The notes beneath the pieces are model-generated. The model ran no database searches and was not told the DNA's origin. It worked only from the letters and a program-made list of their open reading frames with translations. A stretch of DNA of 7,948 nt, taken from assembly GCA_041486365.1 (NCBI GenBank), contig JBGPLH010000144.1, positions 1 through 7,948 of the forward strand, given 5' to 3'. Shown one piece after another: positions 1-6,526 of this stretch (position 1 is its first letter; every line of letters starts with the position of its first letter). The position numbers and the translations under genes were made by a program. The stretch is from JBGPLH01 sp041486365 [NCBI: Thermodesulfobacteriota bacterium] (GTDB lineage: Bacteria > JAUYMQ01).

Positions 1-3000
1 CGCCCTCCCAATTGGAAAGGCGCTTCGCGCCGACTCGATGGGAACGCCGCCCTTCGGGCGGCTCGGCGGGAGCCTCGCCCTCCCACACCCGAGGTTCCGC
101 CCGCGCCCCGCCGCGCCGTCCTCCTCGCGCGCGACGCCGCGGGCTACGCCGAGATCTGCCGGCTCGTGACCGAGCGGCACCTCGGGCGGAACCGGCGCGA
201 TCTGCTGGGGCGGAACCATCGACAGAAGATTGAAGAGTCGGCCTTCGGCCGATCGGCTCGGCCGGAGGTCTCGGGCGAAGCGCGAGCCGGCTCTGAAAAC
301 GCGCCTCGCCCTCCCAAACCACCCGATGAAACGCCTTTCGATCTCGCCGACGCGATCCGCCGACACGCGGCGCGCGCCTTCGTACTCACGGCGAGCGAGC
401 CGCTCCTCGAGTCGCTCGCGGATGCGCTCCCGCGCGACGCGCTCTTCGCCGAGCTCCACCACTGGGGCGACGCGGAGAGCCGCGCGCGGATCCACCGCCT
501 CGCGCGCCGGGCCTCGCGCCTGGGGATCGGCGCGGTCGCCACCAACCGCGTCCATTTCCTCCGGCCCGACGGGCACCGGATCCACCGGGTGCTCTCCGCG
601 ATACGCACGAACACCACCGTGGGGTCGCTCCCGCCGCACGCAGAAGTCCCGCCCGAGGCGTTCTTCAAGTCGCCCGCCGCCATGGGCGCGCTCTTCCGCG
701 AGTTCCCGGAGGCCCTGACGCGCACGGCGGAGATCGCGGAGGCCTGCCGGGTCGATCTCGGGCTCGGCCGCCCCAGGCCGCCGCGCTTCCCCCTGCCGCC
801 GGGGGAGAGCGCCTTCTCGCTCCTGTGCAAGGAGGCCTTCGCCGGGCTCACGCGTCGCTACCGCCCCGTGACGCGCGAGGCCTGGGACACTCTCTCGCGC
901 GAGCTGGGCGTGATCGAGAAGCTCGATCTCGCGGACTACTTCCTGATCTGCTGGGATATCGTGCGCTGGGCGCGCGAGCGGGAGATGCCGTGCCTGGGGC
1001 GCGGCTCGGCGGCCAACTCGATCGTGAGCTACTGCCTGTCCATCACGCACGTCGACCCGCTCCGGCACAATCTCTTCTTCGAGCGGTTCCTGAACGAGGA
1101 GCGCACCACGCCCCCGGACTTCGACATCGACTTCGGCACCGACGACCGGGAGGAGGTGCTCGACTACGTCTTCGAGCGCCACGGGCGCGACCGCGTGGCG
1201 ATGATCTGCACGCTGAACCAGATGCACGCCCGCTCCGCCCTGCGCGAGACGGCCAAGGCGCTCGGCGTGCCGACCGCGGAGATCGACGGCTTCGTGAAGC
1301 GCCTCCCCGCCTTCGCCGACCCCGACGAGATCGAGGAGGTGATGCAGGCCTCCCCGGTGACGCGCGATCTCCCCGTGGACGAGGAGCCCTTTCGCACGCT
1401 GCTTTCCATCGCGAAGCGGATCGGCGGCTTCCCGCGCCACCTCGCCACGCACCCCTGCGGGATCGTCGTTGCGCCCGGGCCTATCACCGACTTCATGCCG
1501 CTCCAGATGGGGAACAAGGGACTCCCGATCACGCAGTGGTCGATGCATCCGGTGGAGGACGCGGGGCTGATCAAGATCGATCTGCTCGGGCAGAAGGGGC
1601 TCGCGGTGATCCCGGAGACGGTGCGCGAGGTGGAGAAGCACGAGGGAAGGAAGATCGACGTCGAGCAGGTCGACTATCTCGGCGACCCTCTCACCCGGAG
1701 GATGATGAGCGAGGGCGAGACCGAGGGGTGCTTCTACATCGAATCGCCGATCATGATGCAGCTCCTGCGGCAGGCACGCTGCGAGGACTTCGAGACGCTC
1801 ACGGCGCTCTCGTCGATCATCCGCCCGGGCGTGTCGAACTACGGCGGCAAGCAGACCTATCTCCGGCGGCACCTGGGGCTGGAGCAGGTCGAGGTGCCGC
1901 ACCCGATCCTCGAGCCGATCCTGCGCGACACGCACGGCTGCCTGATCTACCAGGAGCAGGTGATCCGTATCGCGGCGCGCATGGCGGGGATGAGCCTCGG
2001 CGAGGCCGACGGGCTGCGCAAGTGCATGTCGAAGAAGGGGGCCTGGAAGCCCATGGAGACCTACAAGGCGCGCTTCTACGACGGCGCGCGCGCCCAGGGG
2101 ATTCCCGGCTCGGTGATCGACACGGTGTACCGGCAGATCGAGAGCTTCGCCGGCTACGCCTTCTGCAAGGCGCACTCGGCGTCCTTCGCGCTCGAGAGCT
2201 TCGAGAGCCTCTACTGGAAGGCGCACCACCCGGCGGAGTTCATGGCGGCGGTGCTCTCGAACGAGGGCGGCTACTACTCGCCCTCGGAGTACGTGGAGGA
2301 GGCGCGGCGCACGGGCCTGGCGATTCTCCCGCCGCACGTGAACCGGAGCGAGGTGCGGTTTTCAGCGGAGGTTGCCGGAGATCATGAGCGAGCCGAGGTC
2401 GGCTCGGCAGGAGCCTCGCCCTCCCACAAAGAAGGTCCGCGCAACGCCGTGCGCGTGGGGCTCATGCGGGTGCGCGATCTGCGGCGGGAGATGGCCGAGG
2501 CCATCGTCGCCGCGCGGCGCGAGCGCCCCTTCGGGTCCGCGGGCGATCTGCTCGACCGCGTGCCGCTCAACAAGAAAGAAGCGGAGAACCTCGTGCGCTG
2601 CGGCGCGCTCGACGGCCTCGGGCCCTCGCGCCCCGCGATGCTCTGGGAGGTGGCGCTCGCGCGGGCGAACGACACGGGCGGGTCCGCCTTGGGAGGGCGA
2701 GGCGCTTCTTTGGGAGGGCGAGGCTCTTTTTTGGGAGGGCGGGACGCTTCTTGGGGAGGGCGAGGCTCCTGCCGAGCCATTCTCGATACACGCGGCCCTG
2801 CCTGGCCCGAATACGATGCCCGCCGGAAGCTCGCCCTGGAGCTGGAAATCCTCGACCTCACCGTCGGGGCCCACCCGCTCGCCCTCTTCGCCGATCGGGT
2901 GGCGTGCCTTCGCGAGAAGCGCCCCACGGTGCGCTCGATCGATCTGGCCGGGCACACGGGCGAGATGGTCTACACGGTAGGTTGGTACGTGACGGGGAAG

Positions 3001-3210
3001 CTGACGGCGACACAGGAAACGAAAGAGATGATGGAGTTCGTCACCTTCAGCGACGAGTGGGGCAAGTTCGAGGTGACGCTCTTCCCGAAGGCCTTCCAGC
3101 GCCTGGGCCTGGAACTGCGCCGCGGGAAGGGGCCCTTCCTGATTCGCGGGCGCGTGGAGTCAGAGCTGGGGATCGCGTGGCTCGTGGCGGCGGACATCGC
3201 GCTGGTGTGA
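1..3210 (+). CDS. dnaE2: DNA polymerase III alpha subunit, error-prone DnaE2/ImuC type (5' partial)
   Basis: Replicative-fold (family C) polymerase; the DnaE2/ImuC branch carries out mutagenic lesion bypass, usually with ImuA and ImuB. The frame is open from base 1, and residues around 38-62 (AVLLARDAAGYAEICRL) already match the PHP domain. The true start therefore lies upstream, and a GTG at 166 is not the start. 1069 residues are visible. Palm residues are present: PDFDIDF with D373/D375/D377, and D527 in KIDLLGQ. GRGSAANS (333-340) and YYSP followed by VNRSE favour DnaE2 over DnaE1. A helix-hairpin-helix region lies at about 825-880 and an OB fold at about 985-1065, ending directly at TGA. 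Three stretches look inserted relative to the family: residues 1-37, about 63-109 and about 800-812. A glycine-rich array occupies 897-926. All carry or adjoin the dispersed repeat. No stop or frameshift is seen. Family C polymerase is near certain; the DnaE2 assignment is probable. Confidence 0.85.
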   Translation, partial: RPPNWKGASRRLDGNAALRAARREPRPPTPEVPPAPRRAVLLARDAAGYAEICRLVTERHLGRNRRDLLGRNHRQKIEESAFGRSARPEVSGEARAGSENAPRPPKPPDETPFDLADAIRRHAARAFVLTASEPLLESLADALPRDALFAELHHWGDAESRARIHRLARRASRLGIGAVATNRVHFLRPDGHRIHRVLSAIRTNTTVGSLPPHAEVPPEAFFKSPAAMGALFREFPEALTRTAEIAEACRVDLGLGRPRPPRFPLPPGESAFSLLCKEAFAGLTRRYRPVTREAWDTLSRELGVIEKLDLADYFLICWDIVRWAREREMPCLGRGSAANSIVSYCLSITHVDPLRHNLFFERFLNEERTTPPDFDIDFGTDDREEVLDYVFERHGRDRVAMICTLNQMHARSALRETAKALGVPTAEIDGFVKRLPAFADPDEIEEVMQASPVTRDLPVDEEPFRTLLSIAKRIGGFPRHLATHPCGIVVAPGPITDFMPLQMGNKGLPITQWSMHPVEDAGLIKIDLLGQKGLAVIPETVREVEKHEGRKIDVEQVDYLGDPLTRRMMSEGETEGCFYIESPIMMQLLRQARCEDFETLTALSSIIRPGVSNYGGKQTYLRRHLGLEQVEVPHPILEPILRDTHGCLIYQEQVIRIAARMAGMSLGEADGLRKCMSKKGAWKPMETYKARFYDGARAQGIPGSVIDTVYRQIESFAGYAFCKAHSASFALESFESLYWKAHHPAEFMAAVLSNEGGYYSPSEYVEEARRTGLAILPPHVNRSEVRFSAEVAGDHERAEVGSAGASPSHKEGPRNAVRVGLMRVRDLRREMAEAIVAARRERPFGSAGDLLDRVPLNKKEAENLVRCGALDGLGPSRPAMLWEVALARANDTGGSALGGRGASLGGRGSFLGGRDASWGGRGSCRAILDTRGPAWPEYDARRKLALELEILDLTVGAHPLALFADRVACLREKRPTVRSIDLAGHTGEMVYTVGWYVTGKLTATQETKEMMEFVTFSDEWGKFEVTLFPKAFQRLGLELRRGKGPFLIRGRVESELGIAWLVAADIALV
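60..85 (+). repeat. dispersed palindromic repeat, copy A (in dnaE2)
   Basis: This is a near-full copy of a 26-base repeat that begins GGCTCGGCGGGAGCC and ends CGCCCTCCCA, one base different from the copies at 2401 and 6481. Its first 15 bases can fold as GGCTC/GAGCC around a 5-base loop. It is read in the polymerase frame as ...RREPRPP. A GC hairpin (46-62) overlaps its left end. Bases 1-10 (CGCCCTCCCA) look like the tail of another copy cut by the window edge. Confidence 0.8.
301..316 (+). repeat. dispersed repeat, right-half copy B (in dnaE2)
   Basis: GCGCCTCGCCCTCCCA matches the right half of the 26-base repeat. It is identical to the reverse complement of part of the first unit of the inverted array at 2689-2709. 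It is read as APRPPK in the polymerase frame and closes a stretch of about 45 codons (about residues 63-109) that has no counterpart in typical DnaE2 proteins as I know them. Confidence 0.65.
2401..2426 (+). repeat. dispersed palindromic repeat, copy C (in dnaE2)
   Basis: A full copy, identical over 26 bases to the copy at 6481-6506. It is read in frame as GSAGASPSH, between the strand ending RFSAEVAG and the family-conserved AVRVGLMRV segment, that is, in a loop before the helix-hairpin-helix region. It is preceded by an inverted repeat, CGAGCCGA and TCGGCTCG separated by GG (2389-2406), which overlaps its left end. Confidence 0.85.
2689..2778 (-). repeat. inverted tandem array of the dispersed repeat (4 x 21 bp, in dnaE2)
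   Basis: Four units start at 2689, 2710, 2731 and 2752, each exactly 21 bp and each containing GGGAGGGCG or a close variant. The polymerase frame reads them as LGGRGAS, LGGRGSF, LGGRDAS and WGGRGSC, followed by RA. The last unit extends into a full 26-base copy (2753-2778), in reverse orientation to the copy at 2401-2426. Because the period is a multiple of three, gain or loss of units would keep the polymerase in frame. The array sits in the linker after the helix-hairpin-helix region. Confidence 0.85.
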
Positions 3211-3235
3211 TCGCGCCTCACCCCTCCCAGGAACA

Positions 3236-3264
3236 GGAAGGCCGCCCCGCGGGGCGGCCCTTTG
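3236..3264 (+). terminator. intrinsic-terminator-like GC palindrome between convergent genes
   Basis: The arms GCCGCCCC and GGGGCGGC flank a GC dinucleotide, and the perfect palindrome spans 3240-3259. It lies 30 bases past the dnaE2 stop and is followed on the plus strand by CTTTG, only a short T tract. The CBS gene ends at 3284 on the opposite strand, so the same stem could serve both transcripts, although its minus-strand side has no real T run. Efficiency as a Rho-independent terminator is uncertain. Confidence 0.6.
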
Positions 3265-3283
3265 CGTTCGGCGGTCGGAGGGG

Positions 3284-3739
3284 CTAGGAATTCTTCGCGG
3301 CCCTCGATTTGCGCTTCGCCCGCCGCGCCCGTCCCGCCTCGGCGAAGTGGTGGAGCAGATCCGTCTCGGTGATCATCCCGACGAGGCGGCCGTCCTCCAC
3401 GACGGGGAGGCAGCCGATCTTCTCGTCGGCCATGAACTCGGCGGCCTCCTGCACGGTGGCGTCGGGGCCGATGGTGACCAGGCGGCGGCTCATCACTTCC
3501 TTGATCCGGATCGAGTTCAGGAAGGCCTTCTTCTCGTCCAGGCCCACGTTCGAGATGGACGAGAGCGAGGCGCGCAGGAGATCCCGATGGCTCACGACGC
3601 CGACCAGCTCTCCGGCCTTCACCACGGGGAGGTGTCGCACGTGGCCGAGGTTCATGATGTCGTCCACGGTGTCGAGGCTGTCGTCCGCGCTCACCGTCAC
3701 GATCTTCTCGTGCATGACCGACTTCACCCGCGCCCGCAT
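3284..3739 (-). CDS. two-CBS-domain protein (putative nucleotide-sensing regulator)
   Basis: A stand-alone pair of CBS domains, 151 residues, probably cytoplasmic. CBS pairs typically bind adenosine nucleotides and act as energy or redox sensors for a partner protein. CBS1 covers about residues 4-57 (VKSVMHEKIVTV to VVSHRDLL) and CBS2 about 79-132 (IKEVMSRRLVTI to ITETDLL). Both end in the ribose-contacting pattern, SHRD at 50-53 and TETD at 124-127. The tail from about 136 is basic (RARRAKRKSR), which may contact nucleic acid or simply be disordered. The start at 3739 is chosen because GAGGAGGG lies just upstream on the minus strand; a start 17 codons earlier is open but lacks such a site. 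It converges with dnaE2 and diverges from the glycosyltransferase gene. The partner protein cannot be inferred here. Confidence 0.85.
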   Translation of the reverse strand: MRARVKSVMHEKIVTVSADDSLDTVDDIMNLGHVRHLPVVKAGELVGVVSHRDLLRASLSSISNVGLDEKKAFLNSIRIKEVMSRRLVTIGPDATVQEAAEFMADEKIGCLPVVEDGRLVGMITETDLLHHFAEAGRARRAKRKSRAAKNS

Positions 3740-3903
3740 GGACCCTCCTCGATGCGCCTCTGCGACCACCGTCCGGTGATCCCCGCGCATGTCCGGACCG
3801 CTGAGACATCGCCGCGCCCTGTCTTACCCTATCGGCGCGATCGCCGTCAATCCGCAGCGGGGCCCGGCGAGCGGCGCCGCGGGGCCGGAAGCGGGGTTCC
3901 CCG

Positions 3904-5028
3904 GTGCTGAGCGCCTTCCTCTGCGCCCTGGTGCTCGCCCTCTGGGCGCTCCTGTGCCTGGGGCGCCTGCACGAGGACGATCGCTTCCGCCTCGATCCGT
4001 CGCCCCCGCCGGCCGAGGACCCGCGCGTCTCGGTGATCATTCCCGCCCGCAACGAAGCGCACCAGATCGCCGGCTGCATCGCGTCGCTGCGCGCGCAGAC
4101 GCTGCGTCCCAAGGAAATCGTCGTCGTGGACGACGGCTCGACCGACGGCACGGCCGATGTCCTGCGCGGCCTGGCCGCCCGCCTGCCCCACGATGACGTG
4201 CCCCTGATCCTCGTGGAAGGGCTCGCCCACCCGCCGGAGGGCTGGATCGGGAAGAGCCACGCGATCGCGCAGGGCCTGCCCCGGGCCGGCGGCGCCTGGA
4301 TCCTCTTCACCGACGCCGACACGGTGCACGCGCCCGAGGCGCTCGCCTCCGCCCTGGGTCACGCACAGCGCCACGATCTTGCCCTGCTTTCGATGACGGG
4401 GGATCAACGGGCGGTGGGCGTCTGGGAGAAGATCATCCAGCCGCTCGTCTTCCGGCTCCTCGATTTCCTCTATCCCATGCCCGTCGTGAACGGCCCGGAT
4501 CCGGATCGTGCCGCGGCCAACGGGATCTACCTGCTCATTCGCCGCGACGCCTACGAGGCCGTGGGGACCCACGCCGCGTTCCGGGGGGAGGTGCTCGAGG
4601 ACGTCGCGATGGCGCGGGCGGTGCGGCGCGCGGGGCACCGGACGGCGTTCCTCCGGGGCGGCGCGCTGCTGTCGGTGCGCATGTACCGGGACCTGCGACA
4701 CCTGTGGGAGGGGTGGACGAAGAACCTCTGGCCGCTCCTGGGCCACGACGCGCGGCGGTGCGCGCTCGCGGCCGCGGGTGTGCTCGCGGCCGGGGCGCTC
4801 CCGATCGCTATGCTATGCTATGCCGGCCCGGCCGGATGGGCCGCGGCGACGGGGGCTTTCGGCGCGGAGGCCTGGCTCCGGTCGCGGGACCGGGGCAACC
4901 TCATATATGTCGCCACGCTCCCGCTCGGCGCCCTGATCCTCGTCGCGATGATCGCGGAGTCGGCCCGGCGGCATCCCGGCGGCGGAGGGATTTCGTGGAA
5001 GGGAAGGACCTACCCGTCGTCACCATGA
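3904..5028 (+). CDS. membrane-anchored family 2 glycosyltransferase
   Basis: A GT-A fold transferase of 374 residues that would move a sugar from a nucleotide sugar to a lipid or other acceptor at the inner membrane. A hydrophobic helix spans residues 2-20. The GT2 domain begins at VSVIIPARNE (42-51), continues with VVVDDGSTDGT (73-83) and GKSHAIAQG (116-124), and has the metal-binding DAD at 137-139 in FTDADT. NGIYLLIRRDAYEAVG (206-221), LEDVAMA (231-237) and WEGWTKN (268-274) resemble the acceptor half of CrtQ/HpnB-like enzymes. Two further membrane segments lie at about 286-306 and 332-352, and the protein ends with the family-type WKGRTY (365-370). GTG 3904 is the first usable start after an in-frame stop at 3802. 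The 3' end overlaps the next gene, which suggests co-transcription with the pterin genes. Carotenoid, hopanoid or other lipid acceptors are the conventional guess; the acceptor is unknown. Confidence 0.85.
   Translation: MLSAFLCALVLALWALLCLGRLHEDDRFRLDPSPPPAEDPRVSVIIPARNEAHQIAGCIASLRAQTLRPKEIVVVDDGSTDGTADVLRGLAARLPHDDVPLILVEGLAHPPEGWIGKSHAIAQGLPRAGGAWILFTDADTVHAPEALASALGHAQRHDLALLSMTGDQRAVGVWEKIIQPLVFRLLDFLYPMPVVNGPDPDRAAANGIYLLIRRDAYEAVGTHAAFRGEVLEDVAMARAVRRAGHRTAFLRGGALLSVRMYRDLRHLWEGWTKNLWPLLGHDARRCALAAAGVLAAGALPIAMLCYAGPAGWAAATGAFGAEAWLRSRDRGNLIYVATLPLGALILVAMIAESARRHPGGGGISWKGRTYPSSP
4807..4823 (+). repeat. short GCTAT pentanucleotide tandem repeat
   Basis: Just over three copies of GCTAT occur within the coding region for the second membrane segment of the glycosyltransferase (residues IAMLCYA). 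The stretch is A/T-rich against a GC-rich background. Gain or loss of one 5-base unit would shift the frame. Three copies are few for real slippage. Confidence 0.5.
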
Positions 5029-5468
5029 CGCGGCGGATGACCTTCAACGCCGCCCACCGGTACCACCGTCCCGAGTGGAGCGAGGCCCGCAACCGGGAGG
5101 TCTTCGGCGCCTGCGTGAACACGCACGGCCACAACTACACGCTCGAGGTGAGCGTCCGCGGCCCCGTCGACCCCCCCACCGGCATGCTCTTCAACATGAC
5201 CCTGCTGAAACAGATCCTCGAGGAAGAGGTCCGCGCCGACTTCGATCACGTGCAGCTCGATCGGGACGTCGTGGCGCTGCGCGACCGGATCCCGACCTGC
5301 GAGAACCTCGCACGGGCGCTCTGGGATCGCGTCGCCCCCCGCGTGGCCGCCGCCGAGGGCGGGCGCTGCCGGCTCGCGCATCTGCGGCTCTTCGAGACGG
5401 AGAAGCTCTTCGTCGAGATCGGCGAAGGCGATCCGATCCCGGCCGCCGCCCAGGGAGCGCCCGCATGA
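4995..5468 (+). CDS. queD: 6-pyruvoyl-tetrahydropterin synthase family protein, PTPS-I/QueD type
   Basis: A tunnel-fold (COG0720) enzyme acting on 7,8-dihydroneopterin triphosphate or related pterins. From GTG 4995 it has 157 residues. Zinc ligands H21 (FNAAH), H44 and H46 (THGH) are present, with the catalytic cysteine C40 spaced CxxxHGH, the PTPS-I signature that includes 6-carboxy-tetrahydropterin synthase QueD. The Asp-His pair D84-H85 (FDHVQLD) and the pterin-anchoring Glu E134 (FETEK) are also present. GTG 4995 is preferred because GGAGG lies 6 bases upstream and PVVTMTRR completes the first beta strand. The alternative ATG 5025 overlaps the previous stop as ATGA but has no nearby ribosome-binding site. 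No queC or queE gene is in view. The neighbours are GTP cyclohydrolase I and a second PTPS, so a role outside queuosine synthesis is possible. Confidence 0.85.
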   Translation: MEGKDLPVVTMTRRMTFNAAHRYHRPEWSEARNREVFGACVNTHGHNYTLEVSVRGPVDPPTGMLFNMTLLKQILEEEVRADFDHVQLDRDVVALRDRIPTCENLARALWDRVAPRVAAAEGGRCRLAHLRLFETEKLFVEIGEGDPIPAAAQGAPA

Positions 5469-5890
5469 TGCAGCTCACCCACCGCTTCGACTTCTGCGCC
5501 TCCCACCGGCTGCACAACCCGGCCCTCTCCGAGAAGGAGAACATCGCCATCTACGGGAAGTGCAACAATCCCAACGGCCACGGCCACAACTACGACCTCG
5601 AGGTGACGATCGCCGGCGAGCCGGACCCGGAGACGGGGATGGTGCTGGAGCTGTCGATCCTGAAGCGGATCGTGGAGGACGAGATCGTCTCCCGCTACGA
5701 TCACAAGCACCTGAACCTCGACGTCCCGGACTTCAAGGAAGTGATCCCCACGGCGGAGAACATGCTCGTCGTGGTCTGGGATCGCCTGGCGGGAAGGATT
5801 CCGCGCGGCCGCCTCGCGCGCCTGCGCCTCACCGAGACCGCCAACAACGTGTTCGAGTATCACGGACCGGCCGTCCGCCGCGGCCCTTGA
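5465..5890 (+). CDS. ptpS: 6-pyruvoyl-tetrahydropterin synthase, PTPS-II type
   Basis: Converts 7,8-dihydroneopterin triphosphate to 6-pyruvoyl-tetrahydropterin, the middle step of tetrahydrobiopterin synthesis. The protein has 141 residues, close to mammalian PTPS. Zinc ligands are H14 (CASH), H39 and H41. C33 has CxxxxxHGH spacing in GKCNNPNGHGHNY, the PTPS-II signature and essentially the mammalian motif. D79-H80 (YDHKHLNLDVP), TAEN (96-99) and E124 (TETANNVFEY) complete the active site. The start codon overlaps the previous stop as ATGA (5465-5468), and AGGGAG at 5452-5457 provides a ribosome-binding site, so the two PTPS genes are probably translationally coupled. GTP cyclohydrolase I begins 15 bases downstream. 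Family and motif class are clear; the product in this organism is inferred from them. Confidence 0.9.
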   Translation: MMQLTHRFDFCASHRLHNPALSEKENIAIYGKCNNPNGHGHNYDLEVTIAGEPDPETGMVLELSILKRIVEDEIVSRYDHKHLNLDVPDFKEVIPTAENMLVVVWDRLAGRIPRGRLARLRLTETANNVFEYHGPAVRRGP

Positions 5891-5905
5891 CCCCCCGGGG
5901 GAACG

Positions 5906-6469
5906 ATGTCCATCCGCGACCACATCCACGGGATCCTGAACGAGCTCGGCGAGGACACCGACCGCGAAGGGTTGCGCGCCACGCCGGACCGCGTCGAGAA
6001 ATCGCTCCGCTTCCTGACGAGCGGCTACGCGCAGGACCCGAGGAAGGTGCTCAACAACGCCCTCTTCAGCGAGAAGTACAACGAGATGGTCCTGGTGAAG
6101 GACATCGATATCTTCAGCCTCTGCGAGCACCACCTGCTCCCCTTCTTCGGCAAGGCGCACGTGGCCTACGTGCCCGACCAGAAGATCGTGGGCCTCTCCA
6201 AGATCGTCCGGCTGGTGGAGATCTACGCGCGGCGGCTCCAGCTGCAGGAGCGTCTCACCCAGGACATCGCCCGGACCATCGAGGCGCAGCTCGAGCCGAC
6301 GGGGGTGGGCGTGGTGATCGAGGCGCAGCACCTGTGCATGCAGATGCGGGGGGTGGAAAAGCAGAACTCGGTGGCGATCACGTCCGCGATGCTCGGCCAG
6401 TTCCAGACCAACGCGAAGACCCGGGCCGAGTTCATGGGGCTGATCCACAGCGGCCTCAGGCACGTGTGA
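5906..6469 (+). CDS. folE: GTP cyclohydrolase I (FolE, type IA)
   Basis: Hydrolyses GTP to 7,8-dihydroneopterin triphosphate, the entry point to folate, queuosine-type and biopterin pathways. 187 residues. The N-terminal segment has [16 protein letters not shown] (15-30). [20 protein letters not shown] carries the zinc ligands C73 and H76 plus catalytic H75. [20 protein letters not shown] follows at 96-115. H142 and C144 in the [16 protein letters not shown] motif complete the site (equivalent to C110, H112, H113, H179 and C181 of the E. coli enzyme). ATG 5906 is preceded by GGGGGA, 4 bases away. It lies just after the two PTPS genes, whose substrate it makes. No folate genes (folB, folK, folP) are in view, so a biopterin role is favoured, although folate use is not excluded. 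Confidence 0.97.
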   Translation: MSIRDHIHGILNELGEDTDREGLRATPDRVEKSLRFLTSGYAQDPRKVLNNALFSEKYNEMVLVKDIDIFSLCEHHLLPFFGKAHVAYVPDQKIVGLSKIVRLVEIYARRLQLQERLTQDIARTIEAQLEPTGVGVVIEAQHLCMQMRGVEKQNSVAITSAMLGQFQTNAKTRAEFMGLIHSGLRHV

Positions 6470-6480
6470 GAAATGAGGAC

Positions 6481-6526
6481 GGCTCGGCAGGAGCCTCGCC
6501 CTCCCAGGCAGGCGCCTCGCCCTCTC
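6481..6526 (+). repeat. dispersed palindromic repeat, intergenic copy plus a degenerate second copy
   Basis: 6481-6506 is identical to the full copy inside dnaE2 (2401-2426). A degenerate second copy of the right half follows at once (6507-6526, GGCAGG then CGCCTCGCCCTC). This fills most of the 83 bases between the folE stop and the reductase start, the only sizeable gap in this gene run. The GGCTC/GAGCC stem could form in the transcript. Confidence 0.85.

Noticed and set aside
166-168. GTG 166 as the start of the polymerase gene
   Set aside because: The frame is open to base 1 and upstream residues already match the PHP domain, so the gene enters the window from the left.
2401-2778. The two inverted copies as terminal repeats of a mobile cassette within dnaE2
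   Set aside because: The sequence between them encodes the helix-hairpin-helix region expected in every DnaE2, so nothing foreign is bracketed.
2689-2778. CRISPR array
   Set aside because: Units are 21 bp with no unique spacers and are part of an open reading frame.
3740-3903. Divergent promoters between the CBS gene and the glycosyltransferase gene
   Set aside because: Only short GC palindromes (for example CACCG-TC-CGGTG at 3767-3778) are visible. I could not find a convincing -35/-10 pair on either strand, although a promoter is expected here.
3789-4196. Small plus-strand open frame of 135 codons overlapping the glycosyltransferase start
   Set aside because: It overlaps the GT2 domain in another frame, is Arg/Pro/Ala-rich and shows no motif.
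2970-4322. Long minus-strand open frame of about 450 codons across the dnaE2 end, CBS gene and glycosyltransferase start
   Set aside because: It is antisense to three well-supported genes, has Arg/Gly/Ala/Pro-biased composition with no recognisable domain, and is what GC-rich third positions produce by chance.
5246-6463. Minus-strand open frame of about 405 codons opposite the PTPS and folE genes
   Set aside because: It lies opposite genes with intact catalytic motifs, has no domain, and its His/Asp/Val-rich composition is typical of a GC-rich shadow frame.
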